Source of the DNA: HGM11416 sp045596285
GTDB taxonomy: Bacteria > Bacillota > Clostridia > Christensenellales > Borkfalkiaceae
Assembly: GCA_045596285.1 (NCBI GenBank)
Contig: JAZOCA010000065.1
Coordinates: forward strand, 1 to 5,495
Direction of reading: 5' to 3'
DNA: 5,495 nt
Part shown: one piece after another, positions 1 to 5,470 of the stretch
How the letters are laid out: each line of letters begins with the position of its first letter
How positions within the stretch are numbered: position 1 is the first letter of the stretch
Program-made: the position numbers and the translations under genes
The notes under the pieces: model-generated
What the model was told of the DNA's origin: nothing
Seen by the model: only the letters and a program-made list of their open reading frames with translations
Databases searched by the model: none

Positions 1-201
1 AATATATATTCGACGATAATGCGCGCAATCAACGGCTTTTTGAGTTTAGAACTACTCGTATACACGCTTATCGGGAGCGTCGGGTGCTTTGTTGGCGACC
101 TAATAGGCAAACTCGTATTTGATAAACTTGACGGAAAGAAACTTAAAATAGTTATCTATATAGGAATGATAGTAAGTGGAATTACTATGCTTATTCCTTA
201 A
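1..201 (+). CDS. C-terminal end of a probable TSUP (TauE/SafE-like) membrane permease, partial
   Basis: The reading frame is open from the first base of the window to a TAA at 199-201, so this is the last 66 codons of a longer gene. The ATG at 19 is probably an internal Met: no ribosome site precedes it and the frame continues upstream. The residues form two hydrophobic segments (about residues 17-40 and 48-65 of the visible part). The first is glycine-rich, with GSVGCFVGDLIGKLVF, followed by the polar turn DKLDGKKLK, and the second is IVIYIGMIVSGITMLI. This pattern of a glycine-rich helix, a short K/D-rich loop and a final helix with a late SG resembles the C-terminus of the TauE/SafE (TSUP) family, which moves sulfur-containing or organic anions across the cytoplasmic membrane. 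The family call is from pattern memory and no substrate can be inferred. It could be another small polytopic membrane protein. It converges on the minus-strand gene ending at 250. Confidence 0.55.
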   Translation, partial: NIYSTIMRAINGFLSLELLVYTLIGSVGCFVGDLIGKLVFDKLDGKKLKIVIYIGMIVSGITMLIP

Positions 202-216
202 AATCACAATTAAGCA

Positions 217-243
217 AAAAACCACGCTGACCGCGTGGTTTTT
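217..243. terminator. Bidirectional intrinsic terminator between convergent genes
   Basis: A perfect stem CCACGC (222-227) / GCGTGG (233-238) encloses the loop TGACC. It is flanked by A's at 216-221 and T's at 239-243, so the stem can extend by A-T pairs. Read in either direction the hairpin is followed by a T-run. It therefore serves both the permease ending at 201 (+) and the gene ending at 250 (-). Confidence 0.9.
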
Positions 244-249
244 CTATTA

Positions 250-504
250 CTAATTATTTTTAACTGCCTCTATTCTTGCCTTAGCCGCTTCTTCTCTCTT
301 TTTAGCCTCAGCAATCTGAGCCTCGCGTTCTTCTTGCATTAACTTTTTGCGAGTTTCTGGATTACCCTTTGCCTTAGCCTCTTCCCATTGTGCCTTTGAT
401 TCCGCTTTTGCCGCGTTAAAGTTTGCCTTGTCAACCTCGTGTTGTGCTTTTGCACTTTCCTTCATATCAGAAAATGCGTCCTTAAAAAATTTCTTAATTC
501 CCAT
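250..504 (-). CDS. Small charged, helical (coiled-coil-like) hypothetical protein, 84 aa
   Basis: The product is an 84-residue protein extremely rich in Ala, Lys and Glu, with no Cys and no membrane segment. Residues 1-14 (MGIKKFFKDAFSDM) could form an amphipathic helix with Phe at 6, 7 and 11. Residues 15-45 and 50-82 look like two long charged helices broken by GNP (47-49), suggesting a helical hairpin or coiled coil. The start is supported by GGAG at 512-515, 7 nt before the ATG. Only 31 nt separate it from the stop of the upstream membrane protein (536-889), so the two are probably co-transcribed. It ends 7 bp before the bidirectional terminator. Similar short K/E/A-rich proteins are common hypothetical genes in clostridia, as far as I recall. 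I recognise no function. A cytoplasmic or membrane-associated scaffold role would be a guess. Confidence 0.8.
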   Translation of the reverse strand: MGIKKFFKDAFSDMKESAKAQHEVDKANFNAAKAESKAQWEEAKAKGNPETRKKLMQEEREAQIAEAKKREEAAKARIEAVKNN

Positions 505-535
505 AATTTTACTCCTTTTTATTCTTTATATATTT

Positions 536-889
536 TTACTTGTTTAATAATTCGTCAGACAAAGTTAAAACCTGATCTTTATACTTTCTTCTTCTGCTTG
601 CTAAAATTTTTTTATAGAGCGGATAGTTTATTGATACCATTAAAATACCGATAATTCCAACTCCTATTCCAAGAGGCATGCCGAACGAGAGAGCTTTTCC
701 TATAACCTGCATAGCAAAGCACATTCCAGTTCCTAAAACGAGCGAGCCTATCGTGCCGAAAGTGTAAGCAAAAACTCTCGCAGGGTTTATTACCTTTTTA
801 TTAAGCGCCTTCAACTCGTCAAATTTGCTAACTTTCTTTTCCTCATAGCCTTCTCTAATTTTTCTAATAGCGTTCTGTTCATTGTTCAT
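536..889 (-). CDS. Two-helix membrane protein, 117 aa; paralogue of the gene at 2387-2776
   Basis: This is a small integral membrane protein. It has a charged N-terminal cytoplasmic stretch (residues 1-36, with KFDELKALNKKV), hydrophobic segments at about 37-62 and 70-92 joined by a short loop, and a basic C-terminal tail (SRRRKYKDQ) ending LSDELLNK. The layout and the ending match the 129-aa protein at 2387-2776 (SFERLKYLDAKV, then two helices, a YP-x-Y motif, and ISDELLNKKD), so the two are paralogues. The frame is open to an ATG at 922, but I place the start at 889. GGAG at 899-902 sits 9 nt before the 889 ATG, and the ATG at 922 lies inside a TATAAT -10 box. The translated product then begins MNNEQ. 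The downstream neighbour is the 84-aa helical protein, 31 nt away. No catalytic motif is visible and the function is unknown. The shared operator-like boxes upstream suggest control by the regulator at 4726-5397. Confidence 0.85.
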   Translation of the reverse strand: MNNEQNAIRKIREGYEEKKVSKFDELKALNKKVINPARVFAYTFGTIGSLVLGTGMCFAMQVIGKALSFGMPLGIGVGIIGILMVSINYPLYKKILASRRRKYKDQVLTLSDELLNK

Positions 890-898
890 TTCATTTAT

Positions 899-902
899 CT
901 CC
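899..902 (-). promoter_or_regulatory. Ribosome binding site that fixes the start of 536-889
   Basis: On the minus strand, AAAAAAGGAG lies 9 nt before the ATG at 887-889. The site falls inside the longer open frame that begins at 922, so it argues for the inner start. The outer ATG has a closer GGAG, but that GGAG runs straight into the TATAAT box, which leaves no room for a leader. Confidence 0.7.
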
Positions 903-920
903 TTTTTTGATTGTACCATC

Positions 921-995
921 ATTATACTCCGCGAATGTTTTTTAAATGATAAAGTTATGTTTTTCTTTTGTAAAACAATGTTAAAGTTTTGTAAA
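921..995 (-). promoter_or_regulatory. Promoter with TTNACA direct-repeat boxes, upstream of the 536-889 / 250-504 unit
   Basis: The minus strand carries a perfect -10 box TATAAT (926 to 921) but no recognisable -35. The expected -35 region is instead occupied by TTATCA (947-952). It is the promoter-proximal member of a row of hexamers: TTTACA (990-995), TTAACA (979-984), TTTACA (969-974), AAAACA (958-963) and TTATCA (947-952). Spacing is 11, 10, 11 and 11 bp. The predicted transcription start is about 914, giving a leader of about 25 nt that includes the GGAG. Direct hexamers on an 11-bp period just upstream of a -10 without a -35 are typical of promoters activated by OmpR/PhoB-type regulators; the Bacillus PhoP box is the best-known example. 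The same arrangement stands before the response regulator gene in this window. The protein that binds is inferred. Confidence 0.65.
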
Positions 996-1039
996 AACCT
1001 CTAAAAATCAAAACTTCTCTCAGCGATTTTTTAGCAACG

Positions 1040-1071
1040 AAAAAAGGATAGCGATGTTTCGCTATCCTTTT
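1040..1071 (-). terminator. Intrinsic terminator of the lipoprotein gene
   Basis: A perfect 9-bp stem GGATAGCGA (1046-1054) / TCGCTATCC (1059-1067) with a 4-nt loop is extended by A-T pairs on both sides. On the minus strand it is followed by six T's (1045 to 1040). It begins 18 bp past the stop of the lipoprotein gene and isolates it from the 536-889 unit. Confidence 0.9.
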
Positions 1072-1088
1072 AGACCTTTATTAATAAG

Positions 1089-2078
1089 TTAGATGCTATA
1101 ATCAATAACCGTAGTTCCCACGTTAGAGAATTCATAGAACATAATGTAATCGCCAGCCCCTTCTACGTATTGCGGGATCTCTATCCTTGAAACTTTACCG
1201 TTAGCTATTTTTACGGTTACCTTCTCAAACATCGGTTGACCATAAAACACTACTTTTTCAGCGTAATAAGTCGTTTCGTCGACTTTCTTAAAACTGCTTC
1301 CGCTTTGCGCAAAAACTATGCAAGCACTTTCATTCAAACTTATCGGTGCAGAATCACTTATTTCTCCGTCTATATAAAGATTTTCACCATCAAAATAAGT
1401 TATTATCTCTATCGGATTAATATCCTCATCGTAACCGATTTCTTTTTCTAGCCACTTCTCGTTTACAAAATAAGTTTTGATAGATTCCGTTCTAACGTCA
1501 CTTGAACCAATGCTTACAACTGAACCAGCAACAATGGTGACGTTATCAAAATCAAAGAAACCTGAAAAATCAACCTCTTGTTCCACCTCTTGCTCTAATT
1601 TCGTTCCGCTTGCAGTAATAGTGTCCTTTTTTCCACATCCGTTATCACAAGTAGCAGTTTTCGTCCCGTCACTTTCGTAAGTAGCGTCATCATTATAAAT
1701 ATAAGTAGTAAAACTATGCTCTAACGCTGTATCCTCTGCCGTTATAGTATCAGTCTTCCCACATCCATTATCACAAGTGGCAGTTTTCGTACCGTCTGTT
1801 TCACAAGTAGCATCGTCGTTATAAGCGTATTCTAAAAAAGCGTGACCAGTCTTTGAAATTATCCAGCTATCTTTTTCCACTTCCTTAGTAGCTTTTTCAT
1901 CTTCAAAATATTTTCCACACTCACAAGAATAATACTCTTTGCTTCCGTCCGCTTCACAACCAACGCTAACGGCATCGTGCTTTACTAGAGTGTGTTCGTG
2001 AACTTCATTACAAGCAACGAGTCCACCAGATACCACCAAAAGCATAAACGCCAAAACCAATAAAAATACTTTTTTCAT
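1089..2078 (-). CDS. Repeat-containing surface lipoprotein, 329 aa
   Basis: The N-terminus is a lipoprotein signal: KK at 2-3, a hydrophobic core at 4-17, and the lipobox L20-V21-A22-C23. The mature protein should be lipid-anchored at C23 on the outer face of the membrane. Residues 26-79 form a first Cys/Gly module (HEHTLVKHDAV, C41, then CECGKYF at 52-58). Two 42-residue tandem modules follow (82-123 and 124-165), each with YNDDAT, DGTKTATCDNGCGK and DTITA. The third module has Tyr134 where the second has Cys92. A short EQEVEQEV linker leads to a C-terminal domain (about 170-329) of alternating strands (ITYFDGENLYIDG, TVKIANGKVSRIEI). This recalls the LolA/LppX-like fold of some lipoproteins, though that is only an impression. 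GGGGG at 2084-2088 is the ribosome site, 5 nt before the ATG. The gene stands alone, with its own promoter and terminator. Ligand and role are unknown; display or binding at the surface is plausible. Confidence 0.88.
   Translation of the reverse strand: MKKVFLLVLAFMLLVVSGGLVACNEVHEHTLVKHDAVSVGCEADGSKEYYSCECGKYFEDEKATKEVEKDSWIISKTGHAFLEYAYNDDATCETDGTKTATCDNGCGKTDTITAEDTALEHSFTTYIYNDDATYESDGTKTATCDNGCGKKDTITASGTKLEQEVEQEVDFSGFFDFDNVTIVAGSVVSIGSSDVRTESIKTYFVNEKWLEKEIGYDEDINPIEIITYFDGENLYIDGEISDSAPISLNESACIVFAQSGSSFKKVDETTYYAEKVVFYGQPMFEKVTVKIANGKVSRIEIPQYVEGAGDYIMFYEFSNVGTTVIDYSI
1584..1835 (-). repeat. Two tandem 126-bp (42-codon) repeats in the lipoprotein gene
   Basis: The copies at 1710-1835 and 1584-1709 encode residues 82-123 and 124-165. 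They share long identical stretches around the DGTKTATCDNGCGK coding region and diverge mainly at the ends. The DNA similarity points to an internal duplication rather than convergence. The downstream copy has lost its first cysteine (TGT to TAC, Cys92 versus Tyr134). Confidence 0.85.
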
Positions 2079-2133
2079 TCTTTCCCCCTTTTGTATAAAA
2101 ACTTAATTTGGTTTTTACACTGTTATTACTGAC

Positions 2134-2162
2134 AATATAACACTTTCCAAACAGTTTTTCAA
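2134..2162 (-). promoter_or_regulatory. Sigma-A-type promoter of the lipoprotein gene
   Basis: On the minus strand, TTGAAA (2162 to 2157) and TATATT (2139 to 2134) are separated by exactly 17 bp, and TGT directly before the -10 gives an extended -10. The predicted transcription start is near 2127, which leaves a leader of about 49 nt before the ATG at 2078. Unlike the two promoters with TTNACA boxes, this one has a proper -35 and looks constitutive. It lies 17 bp from the end of the palindromic element at 2179-2351. Confidence 0.7.
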
Positions 2163-2178
2163 GTGTTTTTTAAAAAAA

Positions 2179-2351
2179 GGCTATGCAACAAAAAATGACT
2201 GATAATATTTATTTGGTTTTGGCGAAGAAAATACAAGAAGAGCGAGCGTTCTTTCGCGGGGGCATACCCGCAGCGGTATGTTACCGAGAAAAACGCAAAG
2301 TATTTCGCAGCATTTTCTCGCCAAAAATCAGTCAGAGTTTGTGACAGAGCC
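2179..2351. repeat. Non-coding palindromic element, MITE-like, about 173 bp
   Basis: The two 25-bp ends (2179-2203 and 2327-2351) are imperfect inverted repeats matching at 19 of 25 positions. They start GGCT-x-TG and end in a perfect TGACTGAT. A second inverted pair lies inside: TTTTGGCGAAGAAAAT (2217-2232) against ATTTTCTCGCCAAAA (2312-2326), with one bulged base. The GC-richer core holds small hairpins, GCGGG/CCCGC (2256-2271) and CGGTA/TACCG (2274-2286). Exactly seven A's flank each side (2172-2178 and 2352-2358), compatible with a target duplication but weak because they are homopolymers. There is no transposase and no credible gene inside. It may be a miniature transposable element or an interspersed palindrome of this genome. 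With only one copy in the window, that cannot be shown here. Confidence 0.55.
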
Positions 2352-2382
2352 AAAAAAAGAGAACTACTTTTGCAGTTCTCTT
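2352..2382 (-). terminator. Intrinsic terminator of the two-component operon
   Basis: A perfect 9-bp stem AAGAGAACT (2357-2365) / AGTTCTCTT (2374-2382) with an 8-nt loop is followed on the minus strand by seven T's (2358 to 2352). It begins 4 bp past the stop of the last operon gene. Its T-tract is also the right-hand A7 flank of the palindromic element. Confidence 0.88.
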
Positions 2383-2386
2383 AAAA

Positions 2387-2776
2387 CTAATCTTTCTTAT
2401 TTAACAGTTCGTCTGATATTTTTAATATTTCCTCGCCGTACTTTTCCTTTCCTTTTTTGAGTTCGTGATTATAAGCGGGATAAGCGAGTCCCATGGGTAC
2501 TATCCCAACCGCCATTAAGATTATTCCTATAAGCCATTCGTTAAATTCTAGCACGAACGCCAAACCGCAGCCAAAAATCAAGCAACCGATAACGCCTAGT
2601 ACTAGCGAAACGATTGTTGCGGTATTTTTAACTTTTGCATCTAAATACTTTAATCTCTCAAAAGAAGTGGGATTACTTGGCGCATAATGACTTCTTATAT
2701 TTTCGATCTGCCTTTTCTCCGCCTCAGTTGGCGCGGAATAAGTATATTCAAAAACCTCTCTTTTGTTGTCACTCAT
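2387..2776 (-). CDS. Two-helix membrane protein, 129 aa; last gene of the two-component operon
   Basis: The protein has a charged N-terminal region (residues 1-50), two hydrophobic segments at about 52-76 and 80-101, and a Lys/Glu-rich tail ending ISDELLNKKD. It is a paralogue of the 117-aa protein at 536-889. Both have a (K/S)FE/DxLKxL motif before helix 1, glycine-rich helices, a YP-x-Y motif after helix 2, and the ending SDELLNK. This copy has an extra N-terminal stretch of about 15 residues. Its ATG lies inside the end of the 304-aa gene (8-nt overlap, ATGAGTGA), so translation is probably coupled; an AAGGA lies somewhat far upstream. A terminator follows at once. The function is unknown and no catalytic residues stand out. 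Being encoded with a sensor kinase and an 8-helix protein, it may be an accessory subunit or a target of the signalling system (inference). Confidence 0.87.
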   Translation of the reverse strand: MSDNKREVFEYTYSAPTEAEKRQIENIRSHYAPSNPTSFERLKYLDAKVKNTATIVSLVLGVIGCLIFGCGLAFVLEFNEWLIGIILMAVGIVPMGLAYPAYNHELKKGKEKYGEEILKISDELLNKKD

Positions 2777-3683
2777 AATTATTAAGTCCTTTTTCTTTTA
2801 ATTTTTTGTTTGCTCTTATCACCATAAGCACACCGAGCGCAACGGTTAGAGCAAAGACCGCGAACCCTGTTATTAGATTGAACACACCGCTATTTGCATT
2901 TTCTGAGAAAGCGTAAAGCAGAGCCGTTTGCAAGGAAAATATCGAAACGAACGCATCTGCAAGTCCCACGCTACGCACCGCCTGAACGGTATATCCCTCT
3001 TTCTTTCCCGAACGGAAAACGTTTATTATCGCCATAACTATTTTATAAAATGCGTAAGCGGCAAACGCGAACACAGATAATCCCTCGTGGATGAAAGCCT
3101 TATCTAAAAATATTATTTGAAGTATGGGGACGAGCAAGCACAACGGTATAAAAGTCAAAATAAACCCGCAAGTTCTGTACTTCTTTATTTCCGTTTGCTC
3201 GTCATTTTTTATCGTGTGTTTTTTTCTATGATATAAAACTAGCCCACCGCGCAAAAACACTAAAATTAAATAATAGATAGCTAGCGACAAATACCAAGCG
3301 TAAGATTTGGTTATCACAGCTAAAACCACGTGCAAAACAACGTATGCGATATTTATAACTAGCGCTATGCTTGCAAAAGTTACCGTTCTAAAGCCGTACT
3401 CTTCAAGTAGTCTTTTCCCAACCTTATATTTTTTAATAAACGCTATAAAGTTTTGTTTAATTGCCTTTGCGTAAATTATAAAAGTGTAAACGGAATAGCC
3501 TAGAAAAATAGCCGCAATCCCATAACACGCGTAAGACAATATTTCAAAAATATCATCTTGTGGACTAATTATTGCAAGCGTTATAGCCACGCCACAAAAA
3601 AGCGCGGTCAAAAGATATGTTAAACCTAAAATCCAACCTTTCGGGCGTTTAAACTCTTCAGTTAACGTCTGCCTTTTTTTCAT
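2769..3683 (-). CDS. Polytopic membrane protein, 8 predicted helices, 304 aa, unknown function
   Basis: Eight hydrophobic segments are visible at about residues 17-39, 48-72, 100-124, 128-151, 172-193, 201-223, 238-258 and 266-290. Basic patches between them (IKKYKVGKR 83-91, YHRKKH 151-156, RSGKKEG 224-230) suggest cytoplasmic loops, with both ends inside. I see no ATP-binding, peptidase or transporter signature and do not recognise the family. The start is supported by AAAGGA (3693-3698), 9 nt before the ATG. That ATG overlaps by one base the stop the kinase gene would have if intact (TAATG at 3681-3685), so the two were probably translationally coupled. The next gene overlaps its 3' end by 8 nt. 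Its place in the operon suggests a signal-input partner of the kinase or an effector, but either role is inference. Confidence 0.87.
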   Translation of the reverse strand: MKKRQTLTEEFKRPKGWILGLTYLLTALFCGVAITLAIISPQDDIFEILSYACYGIAAIFLGYSVYTFIIYAKAIKQNFIAFIKKYKVGKRLLEEYGFRTVTFASIALVINIAYVVLHVVLAVITKSYAWYLSLAIYYLILVFLRGGLVLYHRKKHTIKNDEQTEIKKYRTCGFILTFIPLCLLVPILQIIFLDKAFIHEGLSVFAFAAYAFYKIVMAIINVFRSGKKEGYTVQAVRSVGLADAFVSIFSLQTALLYAFSENANSGVFNLITGFAVFALTVALGVLMVIRANKKLKEKGLNNYE

Positions 3684-3832
3684 TATTTATTGTCCTTTAA
3701 TACTACCCTGAAAGTGCTACCCTCGCCAAGTTTACTTTTAACGGTTATCTCTCCACCGATAAGGTCTATTACCTTTTTAACGAGTGCAAGACCTAAGCCG
3801 TTTCCCTCGCCAGAATGAGAGGTATCCCCTTG
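3683..3832 (-). pseudogene. Stranded C-terminal part of the histidine kinase, in frame after a premature stop
   Basis: Reading on in frame past the TAA at 3833-3835 gives 49 further codons before a TAA at 3683-3685. They begin QGDTSHSGEGNGLGLALV and continue with KKVIDLIGG and LGEGSTFRVVL. This is the G2 box (GxGLGLA) and closing strand of a HATPase_c domain, with no frameshift and no other disruption. Joined to the upstream part through one missing residue it gives a 348-aa kinase of normal size. In relatives the residue at the stop is usually Tyr (FDKFYQGD), so a single TAT or TAC to TAA change explains it. There is no obvious start for independent translation of this fragment. Confidence 0.85.
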
Positions 3833-4729
3833 TTAAAATTTATCGAAAATATGCATTCCCGTTTCAGGTGAAATTCCGCAGCCGGTATCGCTAATTTCCA
3901 CAACCGCACTATCGTTTTCGCTAAAAAGTTTAACGGTTATCTTTCCGCCCTTATCGGTAAATTTTATTGCGTTTGATAAAAGATTATTCCAAACTATTTC
4001 TAAGCTGCTATAAGAAGAAGTTATCTCCACTTCGTCTATATCGCAGTAAAGTTCTATGCCTTTTTTATCAATTAAATCTTCAAAACTTAAAACCGCCTCG
4101 GATAGCATACCGTCTAGTTTTACTTTTTTATAATCAAGTTTTAACTCTTGATGTTCAAGTTTATTTAACTTTAATATGTTTGTCACTAAATCTGTAAGCC
4201 TTTTAGTCGCCGAAATAACCGTTTCAATATACTTCTTCTTAGTTTCTTTATCTAAATCGCCTTGAAGAAGAAAGATATAGTTTTGAATAATGGTTAAAGG
4301 CGTTTTTATCTCGTGTGACAGATTAGAAACGAAGTCGGTCTTTAAAATCTCGCTCTTTTCCAGTTCCGCAGCCATCGCGTTGAGGTTCTCTTTAATTAGG
4401 TCGTAATCGTTATAATTCTCGAAAGACTTAACAGAAGTTAACCTAACGGAAAAATCTCCCGCCGCAATTTTTTCAGTAGCTTCCAAAATTTCCTTAACGG
4501 GCGTATCGTTAGTAATTTTTCGCCTTATTTTATCGCCTATTATAAACATAAGTGACAAAAACGCAATCGTTAAAAGCATAACGACTGTTACCACCGCCTC
4601 TTTATCCCCCGCAGCCTCTTTAATCTCCGTGTAAACGACTAGCGATAAAGTTACGATTAAAAAAACGGTTATGAACGGAAAAATCGTTCCTAATAAAAAA
4701 GATTTAAACTTGCCCTTTTTGTTTCTCAT
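3833..4729 (-). CDS. Sensor histidine kinase, truncated by a premature stop (298 of about 348 aa)
   Basis: This is a membrane sensor kinase that should phosphorylate the regulator encoded just upstream. Two membrane helices (about 11-33 and 45-65) enclose only about 11 external residues, so there is no extracellular sensor domain and sensing is likely within the membrane or through a partner. A HAMP-like linker follows (about 66-125, with EKIAAGDFSVRL). The dimerisation domain carries the phospho-acceptor His139 in SHEIKTPLT. The ATPase domain shows the N box (WNNLLSNAIKF, 247-257), the G1 box (DTGCGI, 281-286) and the F box (HIFDKF, 293-298). It stops there at TAA 3833-3835; the G2 box lies beyond the stop in the same frame. 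As encoded, ATP binding and kinase activity should be impaired, though the phosphatase role of the His domain might persist. The ATG overlaps the regulator stop (ATGA), with AAGG about 10 nt upstream. If the stop is a sequencing error, the protein is an ordinary kinase. Confidence 0.9.
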   Translation of the reverse strand: MRNKKGKFKSFLLGTIFPFITVFLIVTLSLVVYTEIKEAAGDKEAVVTVVMLLTIAFLSLMFIIGDKIRRKITNDTPVKEILEATEKIAAGDFSVRLTSVKSFENYNDYDLIKENLNAMAAELEKSEILKTDFVSNLSHEIKTPLTIIQNYIFLLQGDLDKETKKKYIETVISATKRLTDLVTNILKLNKLEHQELKLDYKKVKLDGMLSEAVLSFEDLIDKKGIELYCDIDEVEITSSYSSLEIVWNNLLSNAIKFTDKGGKITVKLFSENDSAVVEISDTGCGISPETGMHIFDKF

Positions 4730-5397
4730 TTTAATACTGCCTTATACCCTAAGCCGTGAACGGTCGATATTTCAAAGCCGTCGCATTTAGCCGTTTTTTC
4801 TCTAATTTTCGCCATATAAACGTCCACAGCTCTGCTGGTCGCGGACGCATCGTAATCCCAAAACTCGTCCATGAGCGCAGATCTCGTAAAAGTCTTTTTA
4901 GGGAAAGATAAAAGCTTAAATAGAATGTTAAACTCTCTTGCCGTCAACTGAATTTCCTCACCGTCAACGCTCGCCACCCGCTCTTCCGCGTTCATAGAAA
5001 AATTCCCGATAACGATTTTTTGCTCGTTTTCAATTTTTGCTCTTCTTAAAAGGGCGGCAACTTTCATTATCAATTCGTCAATATCGAAAGGTTTAGTAAT
5101 ATAATCGTCAATTCCAAGTTTATATCCGTACATCTTAGACGGCTTATCGTCTTTTGCTGACATAAAGATAATAGGCGTAGTCTTATCGATAAGGCGCACG
5201 CTTTCCGCTAGTTCGAACCCGTCCATTTTGGGCATCATAATATCGCTAATAATAAGAGAAAAAGTATTTTCCTTTAACGCCTCTAACGCCTCTTCTCCGT
5301 CAAAGCACGACTTAACCTCGTAGCCGTTATCGCGGAGATAACTGCTAACTAGCCCGTTCATTGATTTTTCATCTTCTACAACTAATATTTTAACCAT
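4726..5397 (-). CDS. OmpR/PhoB-family response regulator, 223 aa
   Basis: This is a DNA-binding response regulator. The receiver domain (1-120) has the acidic pocket E8-D9, the phospho-acceptor Asp52 in ISDIMMPKMDG, Ser80 in the switch position and Lys102 in TKPFD. The winged-helix output domain (about 126-221) shows LTAREFNILFKLL, the recognition-helix region TSRAVDVYMAKIREK and the closing TVHGLGYK wing, all standard for the family. Length is normal and no key residue is missing. The start has AAAGG (5406-5410), 8 nt before the ATG. It is the first gene of the operon and overlaps the kinase gene by 4 nt (ATGA). Direct TTNACA-type boxes just upstream suggest autoregulation, and the same boxes precede the 536-889 unit. 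PhoP, VanR and similar subfamilies cannot be told apart from sequence alone, so I give no gene symbol. Confidence 0.95.
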   Translation of the reverse strand: MVKILVVEDEKSMNGLVSSYLRDNGYEVKSCFDGEEALEALKENTFSLIISDIMMPKMDGFELAESVRLIDKTTPIIFMSAKDDKPSKMYGYKLGIDDYITKPFDIDELIMKVAALLRRAKIENEQKIVIGNFSMNAEERVASVDGEEIQLTAREFNILFKLLSFPKKTFTRSALMDEFWDYDASATSRAVDVYMAKIREKTAKCDGFEISTVHGLGYKAVLK

Positions 5398-5416
5398 TTT
5401 AACTACCTTTTTTAAT

Positions 5417-5470
5417 ATTTTACCACGATAGATTTTATAAATTGTTTACGAATTGTTAAGGTTTTGTAAA
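5417..5470 (-). promoter_or_regulatory. Promoter with TTNACA direct-repeat boxes, upstream of the response regulator
   Basis: On the minus strand the hexamers TTTACA (5465-5470), TTAACA (5454-5459) and TAAACA (5443-5448) repeat with an exact 11-bp period, and a weaker TAAAAT follows at 5432-5437. A -10 TAAAAT (5422 to 5417), extended by TGG, lies 20 nt past the TAAACA box; it has no -35, which fits an activated promoter. This geometry equals that before 536-889. An alternative is TTAACA (5454-5459) as -35 with the TAAAAT at 5432-5437 as -10 (16-bp spacer). That would place the regulator on top of its own promoter and imply repression. The first option gives a leader of only about 13 nt, the second about 27 nt. 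The sequence does not decide between them. Confidence 0.6.

Noticed and set aside
19..201. A complete 60-aa protein starting at ATG 19
   Set aside because: The frame stays open to base 1, there is no ribosome site before 19, and the product looks like the tail of a larger permease.
347..654. Plus-strand open frames opposite the genes at 250-504 and 536-889
   Set aside because: They are antisense shadows with no ribosome sites and low-complexity hydrophobic content. The minus-strand genes explain the region.
536..889. Naming this protein dihydropteridine reductase, a label I recall being attached to similar small proteins in databases
   Set aside because: There is no nucleotide-binding fold or catalytic motif in a 117-aa two-helix membrane protein. 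The label would be an unsupported transfer.
2092..2097. TATACA on the minus strand as a -10 box for the lipoprotein gene
   Set aside because: It lies only a few bases before the ribosome site and has no -35 at a usable distance. The TTGAAA-17-TATATT pair further upstream is far better.
2159..2353. A 64-codon open frame on the minus strand across the palindromic element
   Set aside because: It has no ribosome site, its composition is implausible for a protein, and it is explained by the inverted-repeat element. It also overlaps the -35 of the lipoprotein promoter.
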